NCBI GenBank assembly: GCA_035699705.1 | Contig: DASSPI010000076.1 | Span: 1-25,654 of the forward strand | DNA length: 25,654 bases | From: CANKHA01 sp035699705 | GTDB taxonomy: Bacteria; Pseudomonadota; Alphaproteobacteria; Rhizobiales; Xanthobacteraceae | Direction: 5' to 3' | Shown here: positions 16,747-23,990 of the stretch, piece after piece | Position numbering within the stretch: position 1 is the stretch's first letter | Layout of the letters: each line of letters opens with the position of its first letter | Translations under genes and position numbers: made by a program | Notes under the pieces: model-generated | Seen by the model: the letters and a program-made list of their open reading frames with translations, nothing else | Database searches by the model: none | What the model was told of the DNA's origin: nothing

Positions 16747-18437
16747 AAAATCATCTGGATGGCGGTGACGCGATACTGGAAGCAATTCGGGATCTCAAGG
16801 TCGAGTACATCCTGTCCTCGCCGGGGACCGAATGGTCGTCGATTTGGGAAGCCATGGCCAACCAGATTCATCAGGGCAAGCCTGGCCCGAAATTCATGGA
16901 CTGCTGGCATGAGACCCTCGCGGTCGACATTGCGTGCGGCTATACGCTGGCGACAGGGCGGATGCAGGCGGTGCTTCTCCACGCCGGATCCGGTCTTCTG
17001 CAAGGATTGATGGGCGTCCATGGCTCGCTGATCGCCGGGGTCCCGATGCTCGTCATCTCAGGCGAGTCTGTCACCTTTGGCGAGGACCCGAGTCTCGATC
17101 CCGGGCGTCAGTGGACCGACAATCTCTCCATTGTCGGCGGCCCGCAGCGGCTCGTCGAACCGCTGGTGAAATTCGCCTGCCAGACCGCAAGCCCGCACAC
17201 GATTTACCAGAGCATCATCAGAGCGGGAGAGATGGCGCAGCGGACGCCGGTCGGACCGACGTATCTCTCAATTCCCCAAGAGACAATGATGGCCGGCTGG
17301 ACGAGACCGGAAAAGCGGCAGGAGGTTCCGGCTGCCCCGAAACTCGTATCTGCACCGGACGATGTCAAAAAGGTTGCAGAGCTCCTCGCCAAGGCGCGCA
17401 ACCCGGTGGTGCTCACCGAAGCAGCGGGACGGGACGCAGAGGCATTCCGCGCACTCGTGGCATTGAGCGATAAAATCGCCCTGCCGGTGGTCGAAAGACC
17501 GGGAGCGATCTTCGTGAATTTCCCAAAAGACCACCCGATGCATCAGGGGCACGACTTCAACAAGTTTTGGAACGATACCGACCTCGCGATTGTCATCAAC
17601 ACGCGGACACCGTGGTATCCGCCAAGCAAGCGGCCGCCGAACGCCATCGTCGTTGATATCGATGAAGTCCCCCACCGGCCGTATATGGCCTACCAATGTC
17701 ATCAGGCCGATATCTACCTCGAAGGTGACACCACCAGCGTCCTCACCGACCTTGCCAATGCGCTGGATGCGATCCGCATCGACGAGCGCAGCATTGCCGA
17801 GCGGCGCGCAAGGCTTACGGCTTCTCACGACGAACTGGCGAACCGCCGCCGCGCGCGGCAAGCGGCGGCGCGCAAGAAGGCTCCCATCGACGCTATCTGG
17901 CTTTGTGCGGCGCTCAATGAAGCGATGCCGGACGACACGATCTATCTGGACGAAGTCACGACCCACACAAATTTGCTGCGCGAGCATATCGCGTTGAACA
18001 AGCCGCAGTGTCTGTTCACGCGGCAGGGCGGCCTCGGTCAGGGGATCGGACTTTCATTGGGGTTGAAACTTGCGAACCCCGATCGTCCTGTCGTCACCCT
18101 GATCGGTGACGGCGCTTTTCTCTATAATCCCGTTCTGCAGGGCTTTGGCGCGGCACGCGATTTCGACCTGCCGATTATGGTGGTCATTTTCAACAACAAA
18201 AAATATGCTGCCATGCAGAATATGCACAAGCGGCTCTATCCCGACGGCACGGCGGTCGAAACCAACACGCATTTCGGAACACACATCAACGGCCCAGACT
18301 ACGTGAAAGTGATTGAAGCATTTGGCGGTTACGGCGAACAGGTCGAAAGCCCCGATGATTTGGTCGCCGCCCTGAAGCGCGGATACGACGCGACCAGAAA
18401 GGGAAGGACGGCACTGGTCGATGTCGTCATCGCCTGA
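16743..18437 (+). CDS. thiamine-pyrophosphate-dependent enzyme, acetolactate synthase/benzoylformate decarboxylase-like
   Basis: A 564-residue three-domain ThDP enzyme. The PYR domain (about 1-175) holds the catalytic glutamate E57 in CWHETLAVDIACGYTLATGR. The central domain spans about 205-345. The PP domain (about 375-564) has the ThDP/Mg motif GDG (455-457) ending in NN at 484-485. These enzymes cleave or form bonds next to a 2-oxo carbonyl: decarboxylases, carboligases or oxalyl-CoA-type lyases. The substrate cannot be read from the sequence. It lacks the FAD-binding signature I would expect of a biosynthetic acetolactate synthase and has no small regulatory subunit next to it. It starts with GTG overlapping the upstream binding-fold gene, with AGGGG upstream. 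Base composition looks locally lower in GC than in the ntr block. Confidence 0.9.
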   Translation: MKNHLDGGDAILEAIRDLKVEYILSSPGTEWSSIWEAMANQIHQGKPGPKFMDCWHETLAVDIACGYTLATGRMQAVLLHAGSGLLQGLMGVHGSLIAGVPMLVISGESVTFGEDPSLDPGRQWTDNLSIVGGPQRLVEPLVKFACQTASPHTIYQSIIRAGEMAQRTPVGPTYLSIPQETMMAGWTRPEKRQEVPAAPKLVSAPDDVKKVAELLAKARNPVVLTEAAGRDAEAFRALVALSDKIALPVVERPGAIFVNFPKDHPMHQGHDFNKFWNDTDLAIVINTRTPWYPPSKRPPNAIVVDIDEVPHRPYMAYQCHQADIYLEGDTTSVLTDLANALDAIRIDERSIAERRARLTASHDELANRRRARQAAARKKAPIDAIWLCAALNEAMPDDTIYLDEVTTHTNLLREHIALNKPQCLFTRQGGLGQGIGLSLGLKLANPDRPVVTLIGDGAFLYNPVLQGFGAARDFDLPIMVVIFNNKKYAAMQNMHKRLYPDGTAVETNTHFGTHINGPDYVKVIEAFGGYGEQVESPDDLVAALKRGYDATRKGRTALVDVVIA

Positions 18438-18509
18438 CGCGGCGCTGTACGACGGGAAGAAGATAAAAATCAGCATCCTTTTTCGGGAGCTAATCTACTG
18501 GGAGGGAAA

Positions 18510-19775
18510 ATGAGCAAATCAGGACGCCTGGGCGGCAGTTTGGTTTCCGTGTGCGCGATGCTCGCCTGTTCCACGGGTGCCACGGCTGACGTCGCGGATT
18601 TCTACAAAGGCAAGACTGTCACCATCATCGTCGGCTACCCGCCCGGCGGCGGTTACGACGCCTATGCGCGCGCGCTTACCCGGCACATGGGGCGTCACAT
18701 TCCTGGCAATCCCACAGTGTTGATGCGCAACATGCCGGGCGCGGGAAGCCTGGTGGCCGCGAACCACATTTATAATTCCGCGCCGAAGGATGGCACCGCG
18801 CTCGGCATGTTCGCTTCCTCGACGCTGTTTTCGGTCAAGATGGGCGAAACAAAAGCCCAATTCGAGATGGACAAGTTCACCTGGATCGGAAACATGGACC
18901 AGACGATCGGCACATGCGTCGTCAGCGCCGCCTCCAAGATCAATTCATTCCAGGAACTGTTCACGAAAAGCGCCATCTTTGGCGCTTCAGGCCCCACGGC
19001 CGTCAACAGTACGCATGCCCGCGCCTTCAATGCGTTGTTCGGGACTCGCATTCAAGTGGTGAACGGGTATCCCGGCTCCACGCATGTCCTTCTCGCAATG
19101 AGCCGCGGCGAGGTTCAGGGAGGCTGCGGCTTCGCGCTGTCCTCGCTCAAGACCACCCGGCGCCAGGATTGGGAATCGGGAGAGATAAAGCCGATCATTC
19201 AGACCGGCTTCGAAAAGAGCGACGAGCTGAAAGGGGTGCCTCACATTTATGATTTCGCGAAAAGTGAGGACGACAAGAAGATCATGCATGTGATTTATGG
19301 GACGCATGCTCTCGGGCGGCCGATCTCAGGGCCCCCGGGTATTCCAGCCGACCGCGCAGAAGCCCTTCGCAATGCCTTCAACGCGACGATGACAGACCCG
19401 GAATTCCTGGCGGAGGCTCGCAAGCAGGACATGCCGATCGCGTCCTTGACGGGAGAGCAGACCGAGAAGTTTATCGCCCAGTTCGCGAATTACCCGTCCG
19501 CGGTCTATGACCGTGCGATGAAGATCCTGGAAGCCGGCGAGGTCGTGAATGTCAAGCTCAAGGTGATGGAAGGATCAGTTACGAATGTCGCAAACGGCGT
19601 GCTCACGGTGAATAGTGGAACCGGCACCCCCATCAAGCTGGAAGTGGATGCCCGCGAAACAAGCGTGACCATCGCAGGAACAAAGTCAAAGGCCTCCGAC
19701 CTCAAAGAAGGCATGTCTTGTCGGTTCGAGTATTTCGGTGAAAACGACCTGGCACCCAAAGCGGACTGCAAATAG
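18510..19775 (+). CDS. Bug/TctC-like periplasmic receptor with extra C-terminal beta-rich domain
   Basis: A 421-residue exported protein. Residues 1-26 form a signal peptide ending GATA-D; the cysteine at residue 20 is a weak lipobox alternative. The mature receptor runs from FYKGKTVTIIVGYPPGGGYDAYAR through NMPGAGSLVAAN to about residue 345, matching a divergent Bug/TctC subgroup. Bug receptors usually end there. This protein continues with about 75 residues (347-421) of alternating short strands (EGSVTNVANGVLTVNSG, SDLKEGMSCRFEYFG), which look like a small beta-barrel appended to the receptor. GGAGG lies 5 nt before the ATG. It is separated from the ThDP gene by 72 nt and converges on the decarboxylase-like gene with a 31-nt gap. 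No TctA/TctB permease accompanies it. Ligand unknown. Confidence 0.88.
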   Translation: MSKSGRLGGSLVSVCAMLACSTGATADVADFYKGKTVTIIVGYPPGGGYDAYARALTRHMGRHIPGNPTVLMRNMPGAGSLVAANHIYNSAPKDGTALGMFASSTLFSVKMGETKAQFEMDKFTWIGNMDQTIGTCVVSAASKINSFQELFTKSAIFGASGPTAVNSTHARAFNALFGTRIQVVNGYPGSTHVLLAMSRGEVQGGCGFALSSLKTTRRQDWESGEIKPIIQTGFEKSDELKGVPHIYDFAKSEDDKKIMHVIYGTHALGRPISGPPGIPADRAEALRNAFNATMTDPEFLAEARKQDMPIASLTGEQTEKFIAQFANYPSAVYDRAMKILEAGEVVNVKLKVMEGSVTNVANGVLTVNSGTGTPIKLEVDARETSVTIAGTKSKASDLKEGMSCRFEYFGENDLAPKADCK

Positions 19776-19806
19776 GACCTTTGGCGTCCCGTAGGGGGAG
19801 GGCTCT

Positions 19807-20784
19807 TCACACCGCCGCTTTCACCATGATGCCCGGCGGGAAAATCTCCTCCGGCGTCATCGGGCGCCGGGCGATGCCTTGCTCGTGCGCGTAGCGCAGG
19901 AACAGCTCGAGCGCGGCGCGGTTCTCCTCGATGCCGTAGGGAAAATAGTCGCCGCCGAAGCTCTTGATTGCGGCTTCCGCCTGCTCGCCATGGCCGGGCA
20001 GCGCGATATAGCCGGGGCGCCGCAGGCGCGCCAGGCTCTGCCGGCGCGACTGGTCGAAGGCGTTGTAGAGATTGCGCGCGATCCAGGGATTGTCCTTCAG
20101 GATGGCCTTGCGCATCACCGCCACATGCATGATCGGATAGACGCGCGTCCTGGCGTAGAAAGCCTCGCCCATGGCGGTGAAATCCGGCCACAGCCGCACG
20201 ATGTCGGGGTGCTTTCCGAAGCAATCCGGCGCCGTCGCGCACATCGCGGCGTCGATCTCCCCCGCCGCCAGCATGTCGCTGAGCGACTTGCCGGCCACGA
20301 CAGTGAGACGCACACCCTTTGGCAGGTCCATCTCGACTTTCTCGGCGCGGCCCTTTTCATTCACGCCGGCCTGCATCCATTCAATCTCGGTGAAAGGCAC
20401 GCCGAAGTCGTGCTGCAGCGCGCCGCGGATATAGACCGTCGCGGTCTGCGCCCATTCAGGAATTCCGATCCGTTTGCCGCGCAAGTCCTCCGGCGTGCGG
20501 ATTCGATGGCGGTTGACATAGATGATGCCGTAACGGAACTCGCGCCGCAGGAAGACGGGCAGGGCCACGAGATCGGGATCGGGGCCGCTCGCTTCGGCGA
20601 TGTATTTCGCGAAGGACAGTTCCGAGACGTCCCATTCGCGGTTGGCCAAAAACCGCGCGAAGATCTCGTGCATGTTCAGATCGAGCCAGGTCACGTCGAT
20701 ACCGACCGGCCGGATTTCGCCCATGCGCAAATCGCGGACGTGGTCATAGTCCCAGGTGGCGATGGTCACATGAACGTTGGGCAT
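19807..20784 (-). CDS. 4,5-dihydroxyphthalate decarboxylase-like protein (periplasmic-binding fold)
   Basis: A 325-residue protein without signal peptide. It begins with the pattern TIATWDYDHVRDLRMGEIRPVGID and shows WDVSELSFAKYIA, LRGKRIGIPEWAQTATVYIRGAL, LSDMLAAGEIDAAM, YPIMHVAVMRK, NPWIARNLYNAFDQS and YGIEENRAALELFLRYAHEQG, the conserved line-up of the Pht5/4,5-dihydroxyphthalate-decarboxylase family, which shares the NMT1 receptor fold. Annotation pipelines label members as decarboxylase or as ABC receptor; no metal-binding set proves catalysis here. The ATG at 20784 lies 5 nt after the mazG stop; the frame extends upstream into mazG but without conservation. It is co-transcribed with mazG, yet its function is more likely shared with the accessory cluster that converges on it. 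Confidence 0.85.
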   Translation of the reverse strand: MPNVHVTIATWDYDHVRDLRMGEIRPVGIDVTWLDLNMHEIFARFLANREWDVSELSFAKYIAEASGPDPDLVALPVFLRREFRYGIIYVNRHRIRTPEDLRGKRIGIPEWAQTATVYIRGALQHDFGVPFTEIEWMQAGVNEKGRAEKVEMDLPKGVRLTVVAGKSLSDMLAAGEIDAAMCATAPDCFGKHPDIVRLWPDFTAMGEAFYARTRVYPIMHVAVMRKAILKDNPWIARNLYNAFDQSRRQSLARLRRPGYIALPGHGEQAEAAIKSFGGDYFPYGIEENRAALELFLRYAHEQGIARRPMTPEEIFPPGIMVKAAV

Positions 20785-20789
20785 ACAGG

Positions 20790-21587
20790 CTATTCTTCCG
20801 TCTTCGCCGCGTTCCACAGCGCATCCATTTCGGCCAGCGACGAATCCTTTGGCGATGCGCCGCGCCGGGCGAGGGCGCGCTCAATCGATGCGAAGCGCCG
20901 CTCGAATTTGGCATTGGTTTGCCGCAGCACGGCCTCCGGATCGGCCTGCAGATGGCGGGCCAGGTTGACGACCGCGAACAGAAGGTCGCCGACCTCGTGC
21001 GCCGCCTTGTCCCGCTCTCCAGCCTTCAGCTCGGATTCGATCTCATCGGCCTCCTCGCGGATTTTTGCGAGCACGGCGAGCGGATCGTTCCAGTCGAAGC
21101 CGACTTCGCCGGCCTTATTCTGCAGTTTCAGCGCACGGGTGAGCGCGGGTAGCGCAAGCGGTACGCCGGCGAGGGCGCCTTCCGTAGCGGGGCTCTCCGG
21201 CCGGGCAGCTTTCTCCCGGGCCTTGATCTCCTGCCAGAGCTTGCCCACTGCCTCATGGCTGAGCCCGCCAGCCTCGCCGAAGACATGCGGATGCCGCCGG
21301 ATCATCTTTTCGGTGATGGCCTGCACCACGTCGCCGAAATCGAAGGCGCCTTGCTCCTGCGCCATGCGCGCGTGATAGACCACCTGTAACAGGAGATCGC
21401 CCAGTTCCTCGCGCAGGTCGCTCAGGTCGCTGCGCGCAATGGCGTCCGCCACCTCATAGGCTTCCTCGATGGTATAGGGCGCTATGGTCGAGAAATCCTG
21501 CTTCAGGTCCCAGGGACAGCCGGTATCCGGCGCCCGCAGGGCGGCCATGATCTCGATCAGTCGGGAGATATCGCGCGACGGTGTCAT
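20790..21587 (-). CDS. mazG: nucleoside triphosphate pyrophosphohydrolase MazG
   Basis: A 265-residue enzyme with two MazG domains that hydrolyses (d)NTPs to monophosphates and pyrophosphate, housecleaning abnormal nucleotides and influencing ppGpp levels. The N-terminal domain has LRAPDTGCPWDLKQ, the metal-binding EEAYE and ELGDLLLQVVYHARM. The C-terminal domain has KAGEVGFDW, EEADEIESE and EVGDLLFAVVNLARHL, the catalytically important copy in E. coli. Length is close to the E. coli protein (263 residues). The ATG at 21587 follows AGGGA by 5 nt; a TTG 15 nt upstream is less likely. In rhizobial relatives mazG usually follows hflX closely; here 5.5 kb separates them. Confidence 0.96.
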   Translation of the reverse strand: MTPSRDISRLIEIMAALRAPDTGCPWDLKQDFSTIAPYTIEEAYEVADAIARSDLSDLREELGDLLLQVVYHARMAQEQGAFDFGDVVQAITEKMIRRHPHVFGEAGGLSHEAVGKLWQEIKAREKAARPESPATEGALAGVPLALPALTRALKLQNKAGEVGFDWNDPLAVLAKIREEADEIESELKAGERDKAAHEVGDLLFAVVNLARHLQADPEAVLRQTNAKFERRFASIERALARRGASPKDSSLAEMDALWNAAKTEE

Positions 21588-21652
21588 AACGATCCCTGGC
21601 AAAGGCCCGGGACCGTATCAGACCGGCCGCACCGGCGCGAAGCCTTACCGGG

Positions 21653-22195
21653 TCAGTGCCCGGTCTGGTCCGGTTTGCGGCTCGCCTCGAACAGGAACCA
21701 GGCCCTTTTCTCGGCCTCGTCGATCCAGATTTCCAGCATGCTTGCGGTCGCTACGTCTTCGTGCTCGTCGCACAGCCCGTGAGCTTCGCGCATGGCCTTC
21801 GCCACGGCCTTGTTGTCTTCCATCAGCTCCTTCAGCATGTCCACCGGGGGGACGTAATTTTCCTCGTTGTCCTTGATGCTCTGGAGCCGCGAAATCTCGC
21901 CGATGGAGCGCAGCGTCATCCCGCCGATCTTGCGCACCCGCTCGGCCATATCGTCGGTGGCGCCGAAGATCTGGGTGGCCTGTTCGTCCAGCAGTTCGTG
22001 ATAGTCACGAAAGTGCGGCCCGCTGACATGCCAGTGAAAGTTCTTGGTTTTCAGATAGAGCGCAAAGGAATCCGCCAGGATCACGTTCATCGCCTTGGAG
22101 ATATCGCGCACCGCGTCTTCGGCAAGGTCGGTGGGTGTATCGAGCACTGCCGGCGACTTCCGGAGTTCTAATTTTCTGACCTTGTTGTTGCTCAC
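21653..22195 (-). CDS. dps: Dps-family DNA-binding ferritin-like protein
   Basis: A 180-residue member of the Dps family, which forms dodecamers that store iron, detoxify peroxide and protect DNA. The inter-subunit ferroxidase ligands align with E. coli Dps: H54 next to W55 (FHWHVSGPHF), H66, D70 (HELLDEQ) and E85 (DDMAERVRKIGG). The N-terminal tail is basic (NNKVRKLELRK), as in DNA-binding members. Translation starts at GTG 22195 with GAGG 7 nt upstream; the ATG at 22200 meets a stop after two codons, so the GTG decides the start. It is a single-gene unit between mazG and the metG operon, with about 190 nt upstream that should hold its promoter. I could not identify a Fur, Irr or OxyR site with confidence. 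Confidence 0.95.
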   Translation of the reverse strand: MSNNKVRKLELRKSPAVLDTPTDLAEDAVRDISKAMNVILADSFALYLKTKNFHWHVSGPHFRDYHELLDEQATQIFGATDDMAERVRKIGGMTLRSIGEISRLQSIKDNEENYVPPVDMLKELMEDNKAVAKAMREAHGLCDEHEDVATASMLEIWIDEAEKRAWFLFEASRKPDQTGH

Positions 22196-22230
22196 GGCAT
22201 CACCTCGAAATTGGGATGGAAGGGATCACC

Positions 22231-22257
22231 AAAAAACCAACCCGCAGAATTGCAGGG
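22231..22257 (-). terminator. possible intrinsic terminator, minus strand
   Basis: On the minus strand, CCCTGCA and TGCGGG can pair as a bulged 6-bp stem and are followed by GTTGG and six Ts. It could end the metG-tatD-hydrolase transcript before dps. The stem is weak. Confidence 0.35.
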
Positions 22258-22260
22258 CGT

Positions 22261-22278
22261 TCCGGCGCCAGCGCCGGA
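22261..22278. repeat. perfect 8-bp inverted repeat
   Basis: TCCGGCGC-CA-GCGCCGGA forms a perfect hairpin just ahead of the possible minus-strand terminator at 22231-22257. It may act with it as a tandem 3'-end structure, or form part of the dps leader. Confidence 0.45.
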
Positions 22279-22384
22279 TTCGCATAAGACATATTATGGA
22301 ACATAAGGATCTGGCCGGTGAATTAGGAAGGCCGGCTAAGGCATTTAAAAGACAGGATAAAAGAGAACTGCGCTAGAAATCGGA

Positions 22385-23188
22385 TTAAGCCGGCAAGGCC
22401 AGCTTGAGGCCATCATACGCAGGCTGGACATGCGGCGGCAGCTTGGCCCGCAGCGCCTCGTAGTCGAGGTCGGAATGCAGGTTGGTCAGGATCGCGCGCT
22501 TCGGCTTCAGCCGCTCGATCCAGCGCAGTGCGTCGTCGAGCGCGAAATGGCTCGGATGTGGCGCGTAGCGCAAGGCATCCACGATCCAGACCTCAAGCCC
22601 GCTGAAAGCCTCGACGCTGGCCTCCGGCAGTCCGCTGATGTCGCAGGAATAGCCCAGCCCGCCGAAGCGATAGCCGAGCGAATGGGTGTCGCCATGCTGC
22701 TGCAGCACCGGCAAGGCCGTGATCGCGCCGCCGGCCCCGTTAACGATTACCGGCTCGCCGGCAACGACCGGGTGGCTCTGCAGGATGGCCGGATATTCGC
22801 TGCCGGGCGGCGTCTGGAAGCAATAGCCGAATTTAGTGCGCAGCTCGCGGCCGGTGGCCTCATCGAAATAGACATCCACGCGCCGGCGCGCCTGGATGAA
22901 CAGCGGCCGCAGGTCGTCGATGCCGTGGGTGTGGTCGGCATGCGCATGGGTGAACATGACGGCGTCGAGCGCATGCACATCGGCCGCCAGAAGCTGCTCG
23001 CGCAAGTCGGGCGAGGTATCCACCAGCACGCTGGTCACCCCGGTATCGCCATCGCTGCGCTCGACCAGCAAGGAACAGCGCCGGCGACGGTTCCTGGGGT
23101 TGGACGGGTCGCAAGCGCCCCAGCCAAGCGCGGCACGCGGCACGCCCATGGAGGAGCCGCAGCCCAGAATGGTGAAAGTCAGTGTCAT
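22385..23188 (-). CDS. metallo-beta-lactamase-fold hydrolase (PhnP-like)
   Basis: A 267-residue MBL-fold enzyme. The opening FTILGCGSSMGVPR and the metal-binding THAHADHTHGIDDL (H81, H83, D85, H86) identify the PhnP/RNase-Z-like branch; further ligands are expected at SCDISGL and LTNLHSD. PhnP itself is a cyclic phosphodiesterase, but a C-P lyase locus is absent, so the substrate is open. A C-x-P cluster near residues 26-38 with a cysteine on each side might be a structural site. The ATG at 23188 overlaps the tatD stop by 4 nt (ATGA). The metG-tatD-MBL order is common in Hyphomicrobiales, which suggests a housekeeping nucleic-acid or cyclic-phosphate role. The frame extending upstream to 23515 is a shadow of tatD. 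Confidence 0.92.
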   Translation of the reverse strand: MTLTFTILGCGSSMGVPRAALGWGACDPSNPRNRRRRCSLLVERSDGDTGVTSVLVDTSPDLREQLLAADVHALDAVMFTHAHADHTHGIDDLRPLFIQARRRVDVYFDEATGRELRTKFGYCFQTPPGSEYPAILQSHPVVAGEPVIVNGAGGAITALPVLQQHGDTHSLGYRFGGLGYSCDISGLPEASVEAFSGLEVWIVDALRYAPHPSHFALDDALRWIERLKPKRAILTNLHSDLDYEALRAKLPPHVQPAYDGLKLALPA

Positions 23189-23976
23189 GCCGCTGCCGCC
23201 GGTGGCGGGACCTTGCTGAACAGGCGGAAGAAGTTTTCCGTGGTCTGTCGGGCGATCTCGCCCGGCGAGACGCCGCGCACCTCGGCCAGTACCTTCGCGG
23301 TTTCCACCACAAAGGCAGGCTCGTTGCGTTTGCCGCGATAACGCCCGGGCGCGAGGTAAGGCGCGTCGGTTTCCACCAGGATGCGGTCGGCCGGCAGCTC
23401 CCTGGCGATGTCGCGCAGGTTCTGCGAATTCTTGAACGTCAGGATGCCGGTGAAGGAGATGGACAGGCCGAGATCGATTGCGGCCATGGCGAGATCGCGC
23501 CCGCCGGTGAAGCAATGCAACACGGCCGGGAAGGCGCCCTTCCCCGTTTCTTCCGTCAGGATTTGCGCGACGTCGGTATCCGCCTCGCGCGCGTGGATGA
23601 CCAGCGGAAGCCCGGTTTCGCGTGCGGCCGCGATATGCGCGCGGAAACTTTTTTCCTGCATGTCGCGCGGGCTGTGGTGGTAGTGATAATCGAGCCCGGC
23701 CTCGCCGATCGCCACCACCTTGGGATGCCGGGTGCGCTCGACCAACTCACCTGTGCCGATGTCCGGCTCCTCCTGCGCATGATGCGGATGCGTGCCGACC
23801 GAGCAATAGACATCCGGAAAGCGTTCCGCGATGGCGATCAGCTCGCCATGGCGTTTCACCCGCGTGCAGATGGTGACGATGCGGCCGATGCCTTGCGCCT
23901 TCGCGCGCGCCACCACCGCGTCAAGCTCGCTGGCGAAATCGGGGAAATCCAGGTGGCAGTGGCTGTCGATCAGCAT
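23185..23976 (-). CDS. tatD: TatD-family metal-dependent deoxyribonuclease
   Basis: A 263-residue TIM-barrel hydrolase of the amidohydrolase superfamily; relatives are 3'-5' DNases acting in DNA fragment processing and repair. The metal ligands are all present: H6 and H8 in DSHCHLDF, E92 in AIGEAGLDYHY, H128 in VIHAREAD, H154 in LHCFTGG and D204 in ETDAPYLAP. The ending NFFRLF is typical. It lies 14 nt downstream of metG and overlaps the next gene by 4 nt, so it is the middle gene of a three-gene unit. No clear Shine-Dalgarno sequence precedes the ATG at 23976. The exact substrate in this organism is unknown. Confidence 0.95.
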   Translation of the reverse strand: MLIDSHCHLDFPDFASELDAVVARAKAQGIGRIVTICTRVKRHGELIAIAERFPDVYCSVGTHPHHAQEEPDIGTGELVERTRHPKVVAIGEAGLDYHYHHSPRDMQEKSFRAHIAAARETGLPLVIHAREADTDVAQILTEETGKGAFPAVLHCFTGGRDLAMAAIDLGLSISFTGILTFKNSQNLRDIARELPADRILVETDAPYLAPGRYRGKRNEPAFVVETAKVLAEVRGVSPGEIARQTTENFFRLFSKVPPPAAAA

Positions 23977-23990
23977 GATGGATGTTGGCG

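Noticed and set aside
19776..19806. Bidirectional terminator between the Bug gene and the decarboxylase-like gene
   Set aside because: Only a 4-bp GGAC/GTCC pairing spans the Bug stop, with no T-tract on either strand.
22296..22376. 26-codon plus-strand frame (MEHKDLAGELGRPAKAFKRQ...)
   Set aside because: Charged and peptide-like, but no ribosome-binding site and no similarity that I recognise; the ATG lies inside a palindrome.
22385..23188. phnP of a C-P lyase phosphonate operon
   Set aside because: No phn genes are present; the gene lies in the metG-tatD unit, so only fold-level naming is justified.
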